This document shows positions 61,401 through 63,127 of a DNA stretch of 64,000 nucleotides, piece after piece. The DNA lies in assembly GCA_028554795.2 (NCBI GenBank), contig CM068838.1:86742944-86806943 (forward strand), read 5' to 3'. Under the pieces are notes generated by a model. That model saw only the letters and a list, made by a program, of their open reading frames with translations. It had not been told where the DNA came from and did not search any database. Source of the DNA: Sinohyriopsis cumingii. Taxonomy: Eukaryota; Mollusca; Bivalvia; Unionida; Unionidae. The translations under genes and the position numbers were made by a program. The first letter of the stretch is position 1. Each line of letters opens with the position of its first letter.

Positions 61401-63127
61401 TAAGGATGACTACTAAATGAGCTGATATACCTATATTGAGGTTAAAACTTTGTTTCTGCAGCTGTGTGTATGTCCAGGGCACAACTTGTTCTCCATATAC
61501 GTCCATTCCGAATCCCACTCCAATATGGACACTGGTCAATGCAGAGTCTTCAAAAACAACCACTGTTGCCTTGAGTGTCTTTGGGTTGCTGGTGCGTACA
61601 AACTCTGCTGTAAATCTTCCAAAGGGCAAAGTTATATCATAAGTGGGCAGCTGGCAAGTGGCTCTAGCCCTGTTGCCAGCACTGTTTTCAGCCCAGACTG
61701 TGAAGTATAAGGGTTGGCCAGCAGGGCTGAGTAGCTAAAAAAAAATGCAAAGCTTGTCAGCACACTTGTGCCAATTAAATTTTTAACAATATAAAGCTAA
61801 CAAATTGCTATAAAAAAACCTCCACATAACTTGGGAAGATGAAAAGTTCGAAGTAAATGTAAAATTGGATCCTATATATGATATGCTTGGGGAAAAATGT
61901 GTTGCACTGTCAGTGGGTACCGGTGATGAATGCATTCTGGGGTACTGATGGGTAGCAGGAAGAAAATTCATAGTACATTATGGCCCATTCACATTTGATA
62001 GAGATGTATCAGTCCTCATTTATGCTCCCTCTTTAATAAGGGAGAACAAATGCTAGAAAAATTAAACTAATGAAACTAGGTAAAAGTGAGTACATATTTT
62101 CATCACCTGATGTTTTGAACTACATGTTACAATGTGGAATAAAATTTGGCATCATAACACAATGGCATAATTAATCGAAGCACTAAGAATACTGATAATC
62201 TGCATTGTTGAGGTGATACTTACAACTGGAAGAACAGAACTCCAGACATATCGCTTATTTATGGCCCTTTATACTATATAACAAACTGCTATAAATATCC
62301 TTAATATTTTCCAAAAATAATTATTTTTGTCACTTGAGAATTTATGTTTACATTTGAAATATCTGCAGAATTATTGTGGTGATTTTTTTAAAAGGCATTA
62401 TTACAAACATCTATCAGGTCTAATCATTTACCTACTTGCCTCCCTTGACATATTTTTGTAAGACCATATGGTTTATTACTATCATTAGTAATACAAACAA
62501 TATTTTGTAAAAGAGAAAGGCTACAAGTCCATAAACATAGCAGGATTTAAAGCCAACTAGCATCATCTTAAGTTATCTTACAAAGGTATGAAATCATATG
62601 CAGATATATGACATATGTATATATATGATATATGCACTGGGTTTAATGGAACATCAGCACAGTCCTTGACAAATAGTGCTAATTAAAAATGAAGTTCCCC
62701 AAAAATTATGCTAAATCATTTTTCTTTAAAGCAAAAAGATAAACCCTTCCAAATAAGCATAAAAATATAGTCATATAAGATAAAAGGTAAAGATGTGAAA
62801 ATTGTAGAACAGGTAATAATACAAAATAAATGATAAAAAAGAATTTAATAACCTCCCTGCAAACTGAATTTCATATATCGTATTATTCAACTTAATCAAA
62901 AGTTCTACAAGATCCCCTTTACTTACATCAATTAGCTCAGTTTTGGGTCCTCCTAACTTTTTCTCATTAATGACATCCTGACCACCTGGAACTGTCCCCA
63001 CATCAAGGAAAAGCTTGACCTCGCTACGATCGTCAGCAGCTTCCACGGCAATGGAGAAGGCAGGTTCTGTATAATCGCGATTTGGTATCTGTAGTACTTG
63101 ACACTGATGGTCATCTTGGCTTGACCC
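4209..63127 (-). CDS. Large extracellular FN3-like repeat / PAN-domain protein, 17 internal exons (partial gene)
   Basis: Exons in transcript order: 63127-62927, 61734-61431, 58918-58686, 57823-57640, 52758-52635, 50587-50493, 45840-45670, 45123-44943, 40597-40431, 38222-38095, 30721-30303, 29430-29187, 25572-25455, 23293-23115, 18172-18013, 8912-8715, 4421-4209. Each is flanked by AG and GT on the minus strand. Intron phases are 0,1,0,1,2,1,1,2,1,0,2,0,1,0,1,1, then 1 out of the window, and all joins keep one open frame of about 1,106 codons. The protein repeats a linker of the type VDxTPPxxGxVxDG followed by beta-rich FN3-like units (YYVTVRALN-type, SGIxxY-type), with one PAN/Apple domain. 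Sequons such as NHT, NVS and NLT fit an extracellular location. Start codon, signal peptide and C-terminus lie outside. The architecture resembles large uncharacterised lophotrochozoan proteins; the function is unknown to me. Intact frames across all exons suggest a live gene. Confidence 0.9.
4930..6055 (-). pseudogene. Non-LTR retrotransposon, RT C-terminal part and 3' end
   Basis: Minus-strand translation gives the reverse-transcriptase motif GVPQGSILGPLLFILFINDL (about 5940-5971) and the catalytic YADDTTL (about 5855-5872), then NGMVVNTGKTKILL, a stop near 5686 with a frame change, and VDNNLSWTENIKHISKEVNS with WLLSRIRHFLP. It ends on the left in an (ATT)n tract at about 4937-4950, typical of a retroelement 3' end. 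Frameshifts and stops make it dead. The motif set fits the jockey/CR1-like group; the exact clade is not certain. Confidence 0.88.
6035..7000 (-). CDS. ORF1-like frame of a non-LTR retrotransposon (321 codons)
   Basis: An uninterrupted frame starts at an ATG at 7000. The N-terminal third is Ser/Asn/acidic-rich. A central part has a hydrophobic pattern (YCITVHIDPQKFEF, then TATATLYKTTTCVLHIQG and WLDHI) like ORF1 proteins preceding RT in invertebrate retroelements. Near the C-terminus is a short coiled coil (NFEAQIEELKLQLHAIK). The last residues run into a GA microsatellite (6058-6086), so the natural stop may be lost. It lies upstream of and on the same strand as the RT remnant at 4930-6055. 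Alternative: an unrelated host-derived frame. Moderate certainty. Confidence 0.5.
   Translation of the reverse strand: METYLNTSLVGSLLNTLSSTFSASFSGFSMSDIPEDQSHTDNPMQESHVQNKNENNGADDALELSNMADIYPEFLRVKHNKYCITVHIDPQKFEFVKQILDSEPCMTSCSSSVQNGIIYRTQEKNTATATLYKTTTCVLHIQGLNSFTWLDHIICKCRQDENTHAKGSYMLTSIPVTRCSTKHETAPKVFDLNDSGNKINTPPECQAITGSINHDHSSDGLNLNDFFMCVHQKIIRNFEAQIEELKLQLHAIKSAQGTVNEQVTSCETAIQTDSQISTVSDAQTQTIPVPAKRKCKITMQIKLLYSLSLSLSLSHIRLYLF
7578..7690 (-). mobile_element. Truncated non-LTR 3' end
   Basis: An (AAT)n tract followed by ACTTTATTTAAAGAAG and CAATCTACCATGAGGCCTTC matches the 3' end at 4937-5012 in the same orientation. Only about 100 bases of the element remain. Confidence 0.7.
7741..8256. 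repeat. 64-bp tandem array, about 8 copies
   Basis: Units contain CCAATCTCCATTACTTGACT followed by GGTATCTAATTGATGATAAC. Start points are near 7741, 7805, 7869, 7933, 7996, 8057, 8121, 8167 and 8231; one unit is shortened to about 47 bases. The first unit is the most divergent. Confidence 0.9.
8257..8714. other. Intronic, nothing recognised
   Basis: Unique-looking sequence between the 64-bp array and the donor of exon 16. No supported feature. Confidence 0.5.
8715..8912 (-). CDS. Exon 16 (symmetric phase 1-1)
   Basis: 198 bases. Acceptor ATTACAG|G, donor ATAG|GTAGGT. It encodes NILDWRVIGKENSMYIRDL and the FN3-like closing strand VYYLSVQAYNGAG, then STPVIVVPQDKI. The 9.1-kb intron before it (8913-18012) is the longest in the window. 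Confidence 0.87.
9429..9760. repeat. Dispersed repeat with inverted ends
   Basis: TTAATACTTACCCCATC near 9430 is repeated in inverted form as GATTGGGTAAGTATTATTG near 9661. The segment after it (ACATTTTATTTAAAAATTTGG ... AGGAGAATAG) recurs at about 41940-42040. It looks like the terminus of a mobile element; the family is not determined. Confidence 0.5.
12283..12779. repeat. 49-bp tandem array, about 10 copies
   Basis: Units read ACAGCTTACAATGGACAGTG followed by TACCCCTGGCTGATTGTACT. One unit gains GAT and another is shortened. It begins within the decayed coding-like block, so it is probably an expansion of that sequence. Confidence 0.93.
13100..13290. repeat. 62-63-bp tandem array, 3 copies
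   Basis: ACCTTGTATATTATACACCA recurs at about 13106, 13169 and 13231, each followed by GGTCCTTTGTCCTCAG or a close variant. Confidence 0.88.
13477..13545 (+). mobile_element. Possible left terminus of a pogo/Tigger element
   Basis: CAGTACACCACTCCCTCGAT followed by AACTTGTGTCCAGATAACTC has the CAGT start and repeated 'CGATAAC / GATAACTC' blocks typical of pogo/Tigger termini. It lies about 2 kb upstream of the transposase at 15445 on the same strand. A diverged counterpart may be at about 17285-17350 (TTAATCTG...GGTTAATCTGG), but a TA target duplication is not clear. Confidence 0.45.
13600..15440. other. Very AT-rich stretch, no gene
   Basis: Probably the 5' non-coding part of the pogo/Tigger element or unrelated intron. 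A less AT-rich block at 13900-14090 gives only spurious frames. TTTTTCGTAC-type words occur near 14222 and again near 17731, but I cannot build a repeat from them. Confidence 0.4.
15445..17002 (+). pseudogene. pogo/Tigger-type (CENP-B-like) DDE transposase, inactivated
   Basis: Order of parts: basic start (PPNKRQKIGPGRSRKDK), psq-type helix-turn-helix (DKIRIVEEAELFGIRSIAAR, YHLTPSTLSSWMK), CENP-B-type second DNA-binding region (FQGSRGWFDGFFKRNGL), and the DDE core with MDETLVYF (first D), VLDLFHIHLTDGVKK (second D) and AVIPGGCTSKLQPLD (third D), followed by NKPFKGLLWKKW. The acidic C-terminus SSDEECEWFEGFELEDL ends at a TAA after 17000. In-frame stops occur near 16012 (TAA) and 16180 (TAG), with frame changes near 15500, 16475 and 16600. 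All three catalytic aspartates remain visible. It sits in the 9.1-kb intron on the opposite strand to the host gene. Confidence 0.92.
17350..18012. other. Intronic, nothing recognised
   Basis: AT-rich sequence between the transposase relic and exon 15. No supported feature. Confidence 0.5.
18013..18172 (-). CDS. Exon 15
   Basis: 160 bases, phase 0 in, phase 1 out. Acceptor TGTTTCAG|A, donor AAAG|GTTGGT. It encodes EEVIEGYVWQSDHEGIQATW and SGIKFYKIAIGTSKG. The acceptor region is the start of a 60-bp tandem array lying immediately upstream in the transcript, so several near-identical acceptors precede the true one. Confidence 0.86.
18170..18440. repeat. 60-bp tandem array carrying copies of the exon 15 splice acceptor
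   Basis: CATCTGAAACAGTACCAATG recurs at the exon 15 border and at about 18255, 18315 and 18375, with a shortened copy at 18197. On the minus strand each gives GGTACTGTTTCAG|ATG, identical to the true acceptor and the first three exon bases. The array lies immediately upstream of exon 15 in transcript direction. Confidence 0.93.
18899..19143 (+). mobile_element. SINE, tRNA-headed family A, complete
   Basis: The head has A-box-like GAGTGGCCGAGTGGTCTAAA and B-box-like GGGTTCGAGTC, then the body CAGTAGCTTCTCGTGG and GGCCGCCATGTATAGCC and a short CAA tail. It is flanked by the 12-bp duplication ATCAAACTGAAA at 18887-18898 and 19144-19155. It is not a real tRNA gene. Confidence 0.95.
19665..19945. 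repeat. 59-bp tandem array, about 5 copies
   Basis: Units carry GATCAGTGATTATTTCAAGT then GGGGATGATTAAATTTAAAG. One copy lacks an internal segment near 19725. Confidence 0.9.
20146..20192. repeat. TATG microsatellite
   Basis: About eleven uninterrupted TATG tetranucleotides. Confidence 0.95.
20351..20681. repeat. 85-bp minisatellite, left part
   Basis: Four units starting GTGCCTGAATACTG at 20351, 20436, 20521 and 20606. The last unit stops abruptly at TA (20680-20681) and resumes at 22898, after the inserted element. Confidence 0.92.
20682..22897. mobile_element. 2.2-kb non-autonomous pogo/Tigger-like element with TA duplication
   Basis: The termini are CAATGGAACCCCACTATAAC on the left and, on the opposite strand, CAGTGCAACCCCCTTATAAT on the right (17 of 22 positions agree over the first 22). 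TA lies on both sides. Removing 20682-22897 and one TA restores an uninterrupted 85-bp minisatellite unit. No transposase is present; the interior has duplicated blocks. Confidence 0.92.
21434..22690. repeat. Internal duplication in the Tigger-like element
   Basis: The block beginning GCAAAGTGTAGAGAACGATT at about 21438 recurs from about 22229 through AAGCGGACATTATTTA and AATGTTTATTTTGGCATAAC. The first copy has about 210 extra bases (21700-21912). A further unit, GCCACGATCGTATTATAT with CTCTTCCCCA, recurs at about 22000, 22170, 22550 and 22720, and resembles the right subterminal sequence. Confidence 0.85.
22898..22975. repeat. 85-bp minisatellite, right part
   Basis: Continues the array broken at 20681: TACTCCATGCAGTGCCTGAA and AAAGGCATGGCAAATAGATG. 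Confidence 0.9.
23115..23293 (-). CDS. Exon 14: unit end and degenerate linker
   Basis: 179 bases, phase 1 in, phase 0 out. Acceptor TTTTCAG|A, donor AGAG|GTAGAT. It encodes ARYTVRVGAINKAKF (closing strand) and GVIIDDTKPE. The linker has K in place of the first proline, so this copy departs from the TPP consensus. Confidence 0.87.
23294..25454. other. Intron 14-13, nothing recognised
   Basis: AT-rich sequence without coding signals, arrays or recognisable elements. Confidence 0.5.
25455..25572 (-). CDS. Exon 13
   Basis: 118 bases, phase 0 in, phase 1 out. Acceptor TTTGCAG|G, donor CCCAG|GTAAAT. It encodes LSANFKFYDMESGLDHFEIQ, the 'ANWxFxDxESGI' part of a unit, and a charged tail ending QIFP. 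No cysteine. Confidence 0.87.
25573..27420. other. Intron 13-12, left part
   Basis: Contains a 35-bp duplication at about 25720-25795 (ATCGAAGTTAATTGATAAAA) and a CA microsatellite at about 26131-26150. Otherwise nothing I can support. Confidence 0.55.
27420..27550 (+). mobile_element. Truncated non-LTR 3' end
   Basis: CAAGGTAGATTAGTTC ... ATAAATCCATTATTATCATT is the opposite-strand counterpart of the 3' end at 4937-5012, ending in a degenerate ATT/ATC tail. Confidence 0.65.
27551..29186. other. Intron 13-12, right part
   Basis: AT-rich; a short G tract at about 27678-27690. Nothing else recognised. Confidence 0.5.
29187..29430 (-). CDS. Exon 12: linker and FN3-like unit
   Basis: 244 bases, phase 2 in, phase 0 out. 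Acceptor TTCACAG|A, donor TCCAG|GTCAGT. It contains an NTT sequon, a basic stretch (LKHRDRIKSLL), and the linker SFIVDLTPPVLKYVNDG followed by GIDYDFQ. Exon 13 continues with VSRSQLSANFKFYDMESGL. Confidence 0.89.
29560..30075. repeat. Dispersed repeat, about 4 tandem units of 130-145 bp
   Basis: Each unit has GTGGAAACCATTTTT or a variant followed by GACCTTTGACTTT-type words (29576, 29767, 29911, with a weaker one at 29637). The same words occur at 42280-42430. This is a repeat type I associate with molluscan genomes; the family name is not certain. Confidence 0.7.
30303..30721 (-). CDS. Exon 11: a full FN3-like repeat plus linker (largest exon)
   Basis: 419 bases. Acceptor GTTTCAG|T, donor CAGA|GTGAGT. 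It holds a complete unit: ANWEGFFDQESGIAGYAV, then YYSTVWAYNRGH, a sequon NVS, the linker VLIDLTPPVEGQVIDG, and the start of the next unit (WKNFYDPESLIQQYEVQV). The donor is placed at 30303 because only this choice gives phase 2, which exon 12 needs. A 117-bp hairpin lies 79 bases upstream of its acceptor. Confidence 0.9.
30800..30916. repeat. 117-bp near-perfect hairpin
   Basis: The left arm starts GGGTGCAGGAATTTAGCTAA and the right arm is its reverse complement with about four mismatches over some 55 bases; the loop is CTAC. It may be a foldback MITE. It lies 79 bases upstream of the exon 11 acceptor in the transcript. Confidence 0.93.
31102..31341 (-). mobile_element. SINE, tRNA-headed family A, diverged
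   Basis: On the minus strand: GGGTGGCCATATGGTCTAAA (A-box region), GGTTCGAGTCTG (B-box region), then the degraded family A body, and a GTTGTTGTGAG end corresponding to the CAA tail. No exact target duplication seen. Confidence 0.82.
31342..33017. other. Intron 11-10, part; nothing but a short array
   Basis: A 31-bp repeat (CTTTCACATGTCTACACAGA) occurs about 2.5 times at 32593-32660. The rest is AT-rich and featureless to me. Confidence 0.6.
33640..34467 (+). pseudogene. piggyBac transposase, N-terminal half, frameshifted
   Basis: It begins with a Ser/Asp-rich acidic region (EILSSDIETEMSSDYSSDTD), then QETALELDYFHLYFPVGLFE, a frame change near 34005-34030, and EMSAFISMLIFMGIIKAPDY, FYWSNYNFLS, MPRRRFEKLQHLHLNDDN, LKKIRQILDEVL. 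This order matches the N-terminal and first catalytic region of piggyBac transposases. The remaining catalytic aspartates and the C-terminal zinc-binding region are missing. Confidence 0.9.
34468..36338. other. Non-coding interior of the piggyBac element
   Basis: AT-rich, no transposase remnant visible after 34467. The missing 3' half of the gene may have been replaced by or decayed into this sequence. Confidence 0.5.
36945..37610. repeat. 140-148-bp tandem units, about 4 copies, dispersed family
   Basis: GAAAACCCCATCTTGATATG recurs at 36948, 37088, 37236 and 37377, with ACAAGATTTTCAAAATGGCTG between. It ends with AGTTTAGGAGTAGTAGTGAT and AAACTTGTGCAGACAGG. The same family occurs at 51060-51760. 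Confidence 0.85.
37611..38094. other. Intronic, nothing recognised
   Basis: Sequence between the 140-bp repeats and the donor of exon 10; frames here have no coding character. Confidence 0.5.
38095..38222 (-). CDS. Exon 10: TPP linker
   Basis: 128 bases. Acceptor TTTTTTAG|T, donor CAAG|GTTAGT. It encodes PIIVDKTPPEPGTVYDG, the clearest copy of the linker motif, then KVDMDFSKDQDK. Phase 1 in, phase 0 out into LCANWEGFFDQESGI of exon 11. Confidence 0.89.
38223..39540. other. Intron 10-9, left part
   Basis: AT-rich. It includes an imperfect palindrome near 38890-38960 (CTGAAGTCCAATTGGACAGG and CTGGACCTTTTTTCAG). Probably includes the lost end of the piggyBac fragment to the right. Confidence 0.45.
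38882..40405 (-). mobile_element. piggyBac-type element, right end clear, left end uncertain
   Basis: The right terminus reads inward CCCTTTTTCATCAGGATATG, next to TTAA at 40406-40409, with a subterminal direct repeat (CATCAGGATATGACTCCATT and CATCAGGATGTCACTCCATT). The left boundary is a guess at a CCCTTTTCA beside a mutated TGAA at 38878-38881; the element may simply be truncated near 39545. Confidence 0.6.
39545..40080 (-). pseudogene. piggyBac transposase N-terminal fragment
   Basis: The minus-strand frame contains DNDDNKFEWFQSNWTTENFT, FDPIYITVLISYGIKRFDNI, QTPEDVLTMKPFLGLFLCMG and RENYLQYGTSCVCKSDNNY, which follow the order of piggyBac N-terminal sequences (retained residues such as FLGLxLCMG and SDNN). 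A 24-bp duplication (ATCAAAACAGTGATAT at 39825 and 39849) extends it in frame. It is a different lineage from the copy at 33640 and lacks the catalytic core. Confidence 0.78.
40431..40597 (-). CDS. Exon 9
   Basis: 167 bases, phase 2 in, phase 1 out. Acceptor ATTTCAG|T, donor AATG|GTAAGA. It encodes a unit with CLGVTTQDC, a sequon (NHT) and the closing strand PAWLKVRAVNN. A piggyBac-type terminus and TTAA lie 21 bases beyond its donor (see 38882-40405). Confidence 0.87.
40598..42280. other. Intron 9-8, left part
   Basis: Holds an 88-bp direct duplication at about 41000-41165 (GGTGTACACCCACTACATTG twice) and, at 41940-42040, a second copy of the repeat seen at 9661-9760. No gene seen. Confidence 0.6.
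42280..42430. repeat. Dispersed 'TTTGACC' repeat, single diverged copy
   Basis: ATTTGACCTTTACCCTGATG ... GCAGAAACATTGTTTTTCCC ... TGACCTTGACATTTGACC matches the unit repeated at 29560-30075. Confidence 0.65.
42433..42568. repeat. 41-bp minisatellite, interrupted
   Basis: GAGGGTGGTATTGGGTGTTC units start at 42433, 42474, 42515 and 42556. The array is broken by a retroelement 3' end and resumes at about 42879-42927 (GGGTGCTCAAACAGTGACAG). Confidence 0.88.
42590..42878 (+). mobile_element. Non-LTR retrotransposon 3' end
   Basis: It begins with a coding remnant (CTCTTAAAACTCACCTATTT, as in 'LKTHLF' C-termini) and ends TTGTAAAGCGCTTAGAGCTT then (ATT)n. It sits inside the 41-bp minisatellite. Different family from the element at 4930. 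Confidence 0.7.
42932..43480 (+). mobile_element. piggyBac-type 5' end with N-terminal transposase remnant
   Basis: TTAA (42928-42931) is followed by CTCATTCAGCCCTGATCCCG and internal repeats (GGCCGATCCTGCCTG, GGCCGATCCTATCTC). A frame at 43190-43420 encodes an acidic N-terminus (FLGFDLEN, DLDSDIEVSEIESSEGEDAD), usual for piggyBac transposases. No right end found; a DIRS-like fragment begins soon after. Confidence 0.6.
43575..43960 (-). pseudogene. DIRS-like retroelement fragment (RNase H region)
   Basis: Minus-strand frame: ITLRVCHIPGKRIILSDSLS then TEWSLQKMVAETFSTMGEVK and IDLFALRLIIKLPLYVSP. The order 'HIPGK-x-x-x-SDxLSR', 'TEWSL' and 'DLFA...LPLYVSP' is characteristic of the RNase H end of DIRS-type and related retroelement polyproteins. 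Upstream frames are interrupted. Confidence 0.7.
43961..44942. other. Intron 9-8, right part
   Basis: It contains a duplication of about 45 bp at 44020-44110 (AGAGTTAAAGGTGAATAGCA and AGAGGTAAAGGTGAATAGCA). It may hold more of the DIRS-like element but no clear motif is visible. Confidence 0.5.
44943..45123 (-). CDS. Exon 8: FN3-like unit end and TSPP linker
   Basis: 181 bases, phase 1 in, phase 2 out. Acceptor TTGTTAG|A, donor CCAG|GTGAGT. It encodes HYVTVRALNRVEYGGP, the closing strand of an FN3-like unit, then the linker YIVDTSPPF. It joins exon 9 through a split serine codon. Confidence 0.88.
45124..45669. other. Intron 8-7, low-complexity
   Basis: Degenerate AGATAGATAG and CAGGTAGATAGA words at 45290-45345 and 45600-45640. 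No gene. Confidence 0.6.
45670..45840 (-). CDS. Exon 7: FN3-like unit start
   Basis: 171 bases, phase 1-1. Acceptor TTTTCAG|C, donor TTTCAG|GTACAA. It starts with NWDGIHDKETGIHGYSWTVG, the 'NWxGFxDxESGIxxYxWxVG' signature of this repeat family, followed by a histidine-rich stretch (HPYHDPHKHL). Confidence 0.88.
46099..46398 (-). mobile_element. SINE, family B, with tRNA-like head
   Basis: On the minus strand it starts GGTGGCCTAGTGGTTAGAGC (A-box region), has a diverged B box (GCAGGTGCAAATCTGG), then a long body with CTGGTGTCAGGATAAC and CTGCCACACTGCTTAC. It is the only family B copy here with its head. Confidence 0.85.
46855..47121 (-). mobile_element. SINE, family B, head truncated
   Basis: The body matches 46099-46398: GTCCCACCCAGTCACATTAT, CGGCAGTTTATAGTGAT. 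The head is missing beyond the B-box-like region. Confidence 0.82.
47122..50492. other. Intron 7-6, right part, no gene
   Basis: Holds a 19-bp triplet (ACCCATGCATGATCTTGAT) at 48670-48730, a purine tract rich in GGAGGA at 49930-50090, and an ATAAAGTCTGTATTATTATT tract at about 50280-50320 that looks like a retroelement 3' end. A region at 48200-49260 is less AT-rich but I cannot assign it. Confidence 0.55.
50493..50587 (-). CDS. Exon 6 (small exon)
   Basis: 95 bases. Acceptor TTTCAG|A, donor TTTCAG|GTAACA. It encodes VIVDGPGSQTVFNGG and YTQINTYIS; the last codon is completed to alanine by exon 7, giving YISANWDGIHDKETGI. It is too short to be recognised alone; the join on both sides is the evidence. 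Confidence 0.83.
51060..51760. repeat. About 140-bp tandem units, same family as 36945-37610
   Basis: GAAAATTCCATGCCAATATA, GAAAACACCATGTCAACATG and GAAAACTCTATCCTGATATG at 51077, 51344 and 51490, with CAAGATTTTCATGATGG between. It ends CTAGTTTAGGAGGAGAAGCA and AACAAACTTGTG. Confidence 0.82.
51893..52133 (-). mobile_element. SINE, family C, tRNA-headed
   Basis: On the minus strand the head is CAGTGGTGGCTTAGTGGTTA (A-box region) and GGCTTGAATCC (B-box region). The body contains a 68-bp duplication (TTAGGTTTGGTATTTTATGG at 51895 and 51963). Confidence 0.78.
52134..52634. other. Intronic, nothing recognised
   Basis: Sequence between the family C SINE and exon 5. No supported feature. Confidence 0.5.
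52635..52758 (-). CDS. Exon 5
   Basis: Acceptor ATCATAG|G, donor CACAG|GTATTT. 124 bases, phase 1 in and phase 2 out. It encodes a segment with two cysteines (METMPCID-like and EPLCVGV) and no clear domain match. It is supported by clean phase joins on both sides: the PEPG glycine and the arginine shared with exon 6. Confidence 0.84.
52759..53425. other. Intronic, nothing recognised
   Basis: AT-rich. The last 30 bases (AAATTATGGCATAGATGAAC) may be the start of the minisatellite field that follows the SINE. Confidence 0.5.
53438..53693 (+). mobile_element. SINE, family A, complete and well preserved
   Basis: Head CCCGAGTGGCCGAGTGGTCT and GGGTTCGAGTCC, body and a CAA tail, flanked by the 12-bp duplication AACTGGGTCTAT at 53426-53437 and 53694-53705. 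It is the least diverged copy in the window and is inserted at the edge of the 70-bp minisatellite. Confidence 0.96.
53735..54244. repeat. 70/81-bp minisatellite, about 7 units
   Basis: AAATGCCAAATTATTGGACA then GCAGATCAGGGTCTACACTG. The first units are 70 bases; later units gain an 11-bp partial duplication (AATGCCAATCT) and become about 81. The array is cut at 54245 by a piggyBac MITE. Confidence 0.92.
54249..55037. mobile_element. piggyBac-type MITE, 789 bp
   Basis: TTAA on both sides (54245-54248, 55038-55041). The ends read inward CCCTTTACCTCATACAGC (left) and CCCTTTATCTCATGCAAG (right). The right subterminal region has three copies of a unit of about 38 bp (GGCGTCAAAAGGCGCTT). No coding sequence. 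Excision in silico restores a continuous minisatellite unit (CTACACTG-TTAA-CTGAACC). Confidence 0.93.
55340..56260. repeat. 84-bp minisatellite, about 11 units
   Basis: GGCAGATCTGGATCTTCAAT then TTATTTTAACATACAAGCAT, with units at 84-base spacing (55477, 55561, 55645, 55729 and so on). Because 84 is a multiple of three and no stop occurs on the minus strand, it yields a 322-codon frame (56254-55286) of 28-residue repeats (DLCLYVKIISLVYIEDPD). I regard this as a by-product of the period, not a gene. Confidence 0.93.
56261..57240. other. Intronic, nothing recognised
   Basis: AT-rich, T-biased sequence between two parts of the minisatellite field; perhaps a retroelement 3' region, but no motif supports it. 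Confidence 0.45.
57240..57600. repeat. Degenerate minisatellite related to the 70/84-bp arrays
   Basis: ACATTATGGGACTGCAGATA with TGGGTCTACACTG recurs four or five times with low identity and uneven spacing. Confidence 0.75.
57640..57823 (-). CDS. Exon 4: end of PAN domain, then TPP linker
   Basis: 61 codons plus one base. Acceptor ATTTCAG|T, donor CCAG|GTAAAT. It starts with SGSFAYYERLGVG, contains NLYFFNLDMVNVLGY, and ends with the linker VMVDFTPPEPG, whose glycine codon is split with exon 5. Phase 0 in, phase 1 out. Confidence 0.88.
57824..58685. other. Intron 4-3 with a short array
   Basis: About 3.5 units of a 36-bp repeat at 58250-58365 (ACATTCAACCAATCAG). Nothing else recognised. Confidence 0.6.
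58686..58918 (-). CDS. Exon 3: PAN/Apple domain
   Basis: 77 codons, acceptor CTGCAG, donor CTCAG|GTACAT. Four cysteines in the order AGDC, ARKC, SKC and MTC, with the diagnostic CLSFNYD between the third and fourth, match the core of PAN/Apple domains (protein or carbohydrate binding in extracellular proteins). It is preceded by GRLIGPIYKSI, which also fits a PAN N-terminus. It continues in phase 0 into exon 4 (SGSFAYYERLGVG), which supplies the last strand of the domain. Confidence 0.88.
58919..60904. other. Intron 3-2, left part
   Basis: Apart from the inverted repeat at 59690-59790 there is no recognisable feature; several short frames have no coding character. Confidence 0.5.
59690..59790. 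repeat. Inverted repeat with 28-bp arms
   Basis: TAGTCTGGTTCCCTGCTTCA at 59691 pairs with the reverse complement at 59762-59790 (GCAGGGAATCAGACTAA). The loop is about 42 bases. Likely a small foldback element. Confidence 0.8.
60907..61155 (-). mobile_element. SINE, family B, head truncated
   Basis: The body matches 46099-46398 and 46855-47121 (GTGGCAGTTTATAGTGATGT, CAGTCACATTATTCTGACAC, GGTATGACTTGGCCAGAGTT). It ends just past the B-box-like AGTTCGAACTC. Confidence 0.84.
61431..61734 (-). CDS. Exon 2 (101 codons plus 1 base)
   Basis: Acceptor TTTTTTTAG|C, donor ATATAG|GTATAT. It begins with the closing strands of an FN3-like unit (LYFTVWAENSAGNRA), then a linker containing LPTYD and a new unit with an acidic stretch and the pattern GVGFGMDVYGEQVVPW. 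Phase 0 in, phase 1 out; the split glycine codon is completed by exon 3. Confidence 0.87.
61735..62926. other. Intron 2-1, nothing recognised
   Basis: AT-rich; a short TATATG-rich patch near 62600-62640. Confidence 0.5.
62927..63127 (-). CDS. Exon 1 of visible part (67 codons, phase 0-0)
   Basis: Acceptor TCATGCAG follows a pyrimidine-rich stretch, and the donor is a perfect GAT|GTAAGT. It encodes an FN3-like half repeat with the stretch LFLDVGTVPGGQDV, the 'GTxPGGxD' signature that recurs in the last visible exon. Its end (TELID) joins in frame to LLSPAGQP of the next exon. The frame could be read further left through the donor to 62863, but the strong GTAAGT and the phase match make 62927 the better end. 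The upstream exon is not identified, so the gene starts beyond 63127. Confidence 0.86.
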
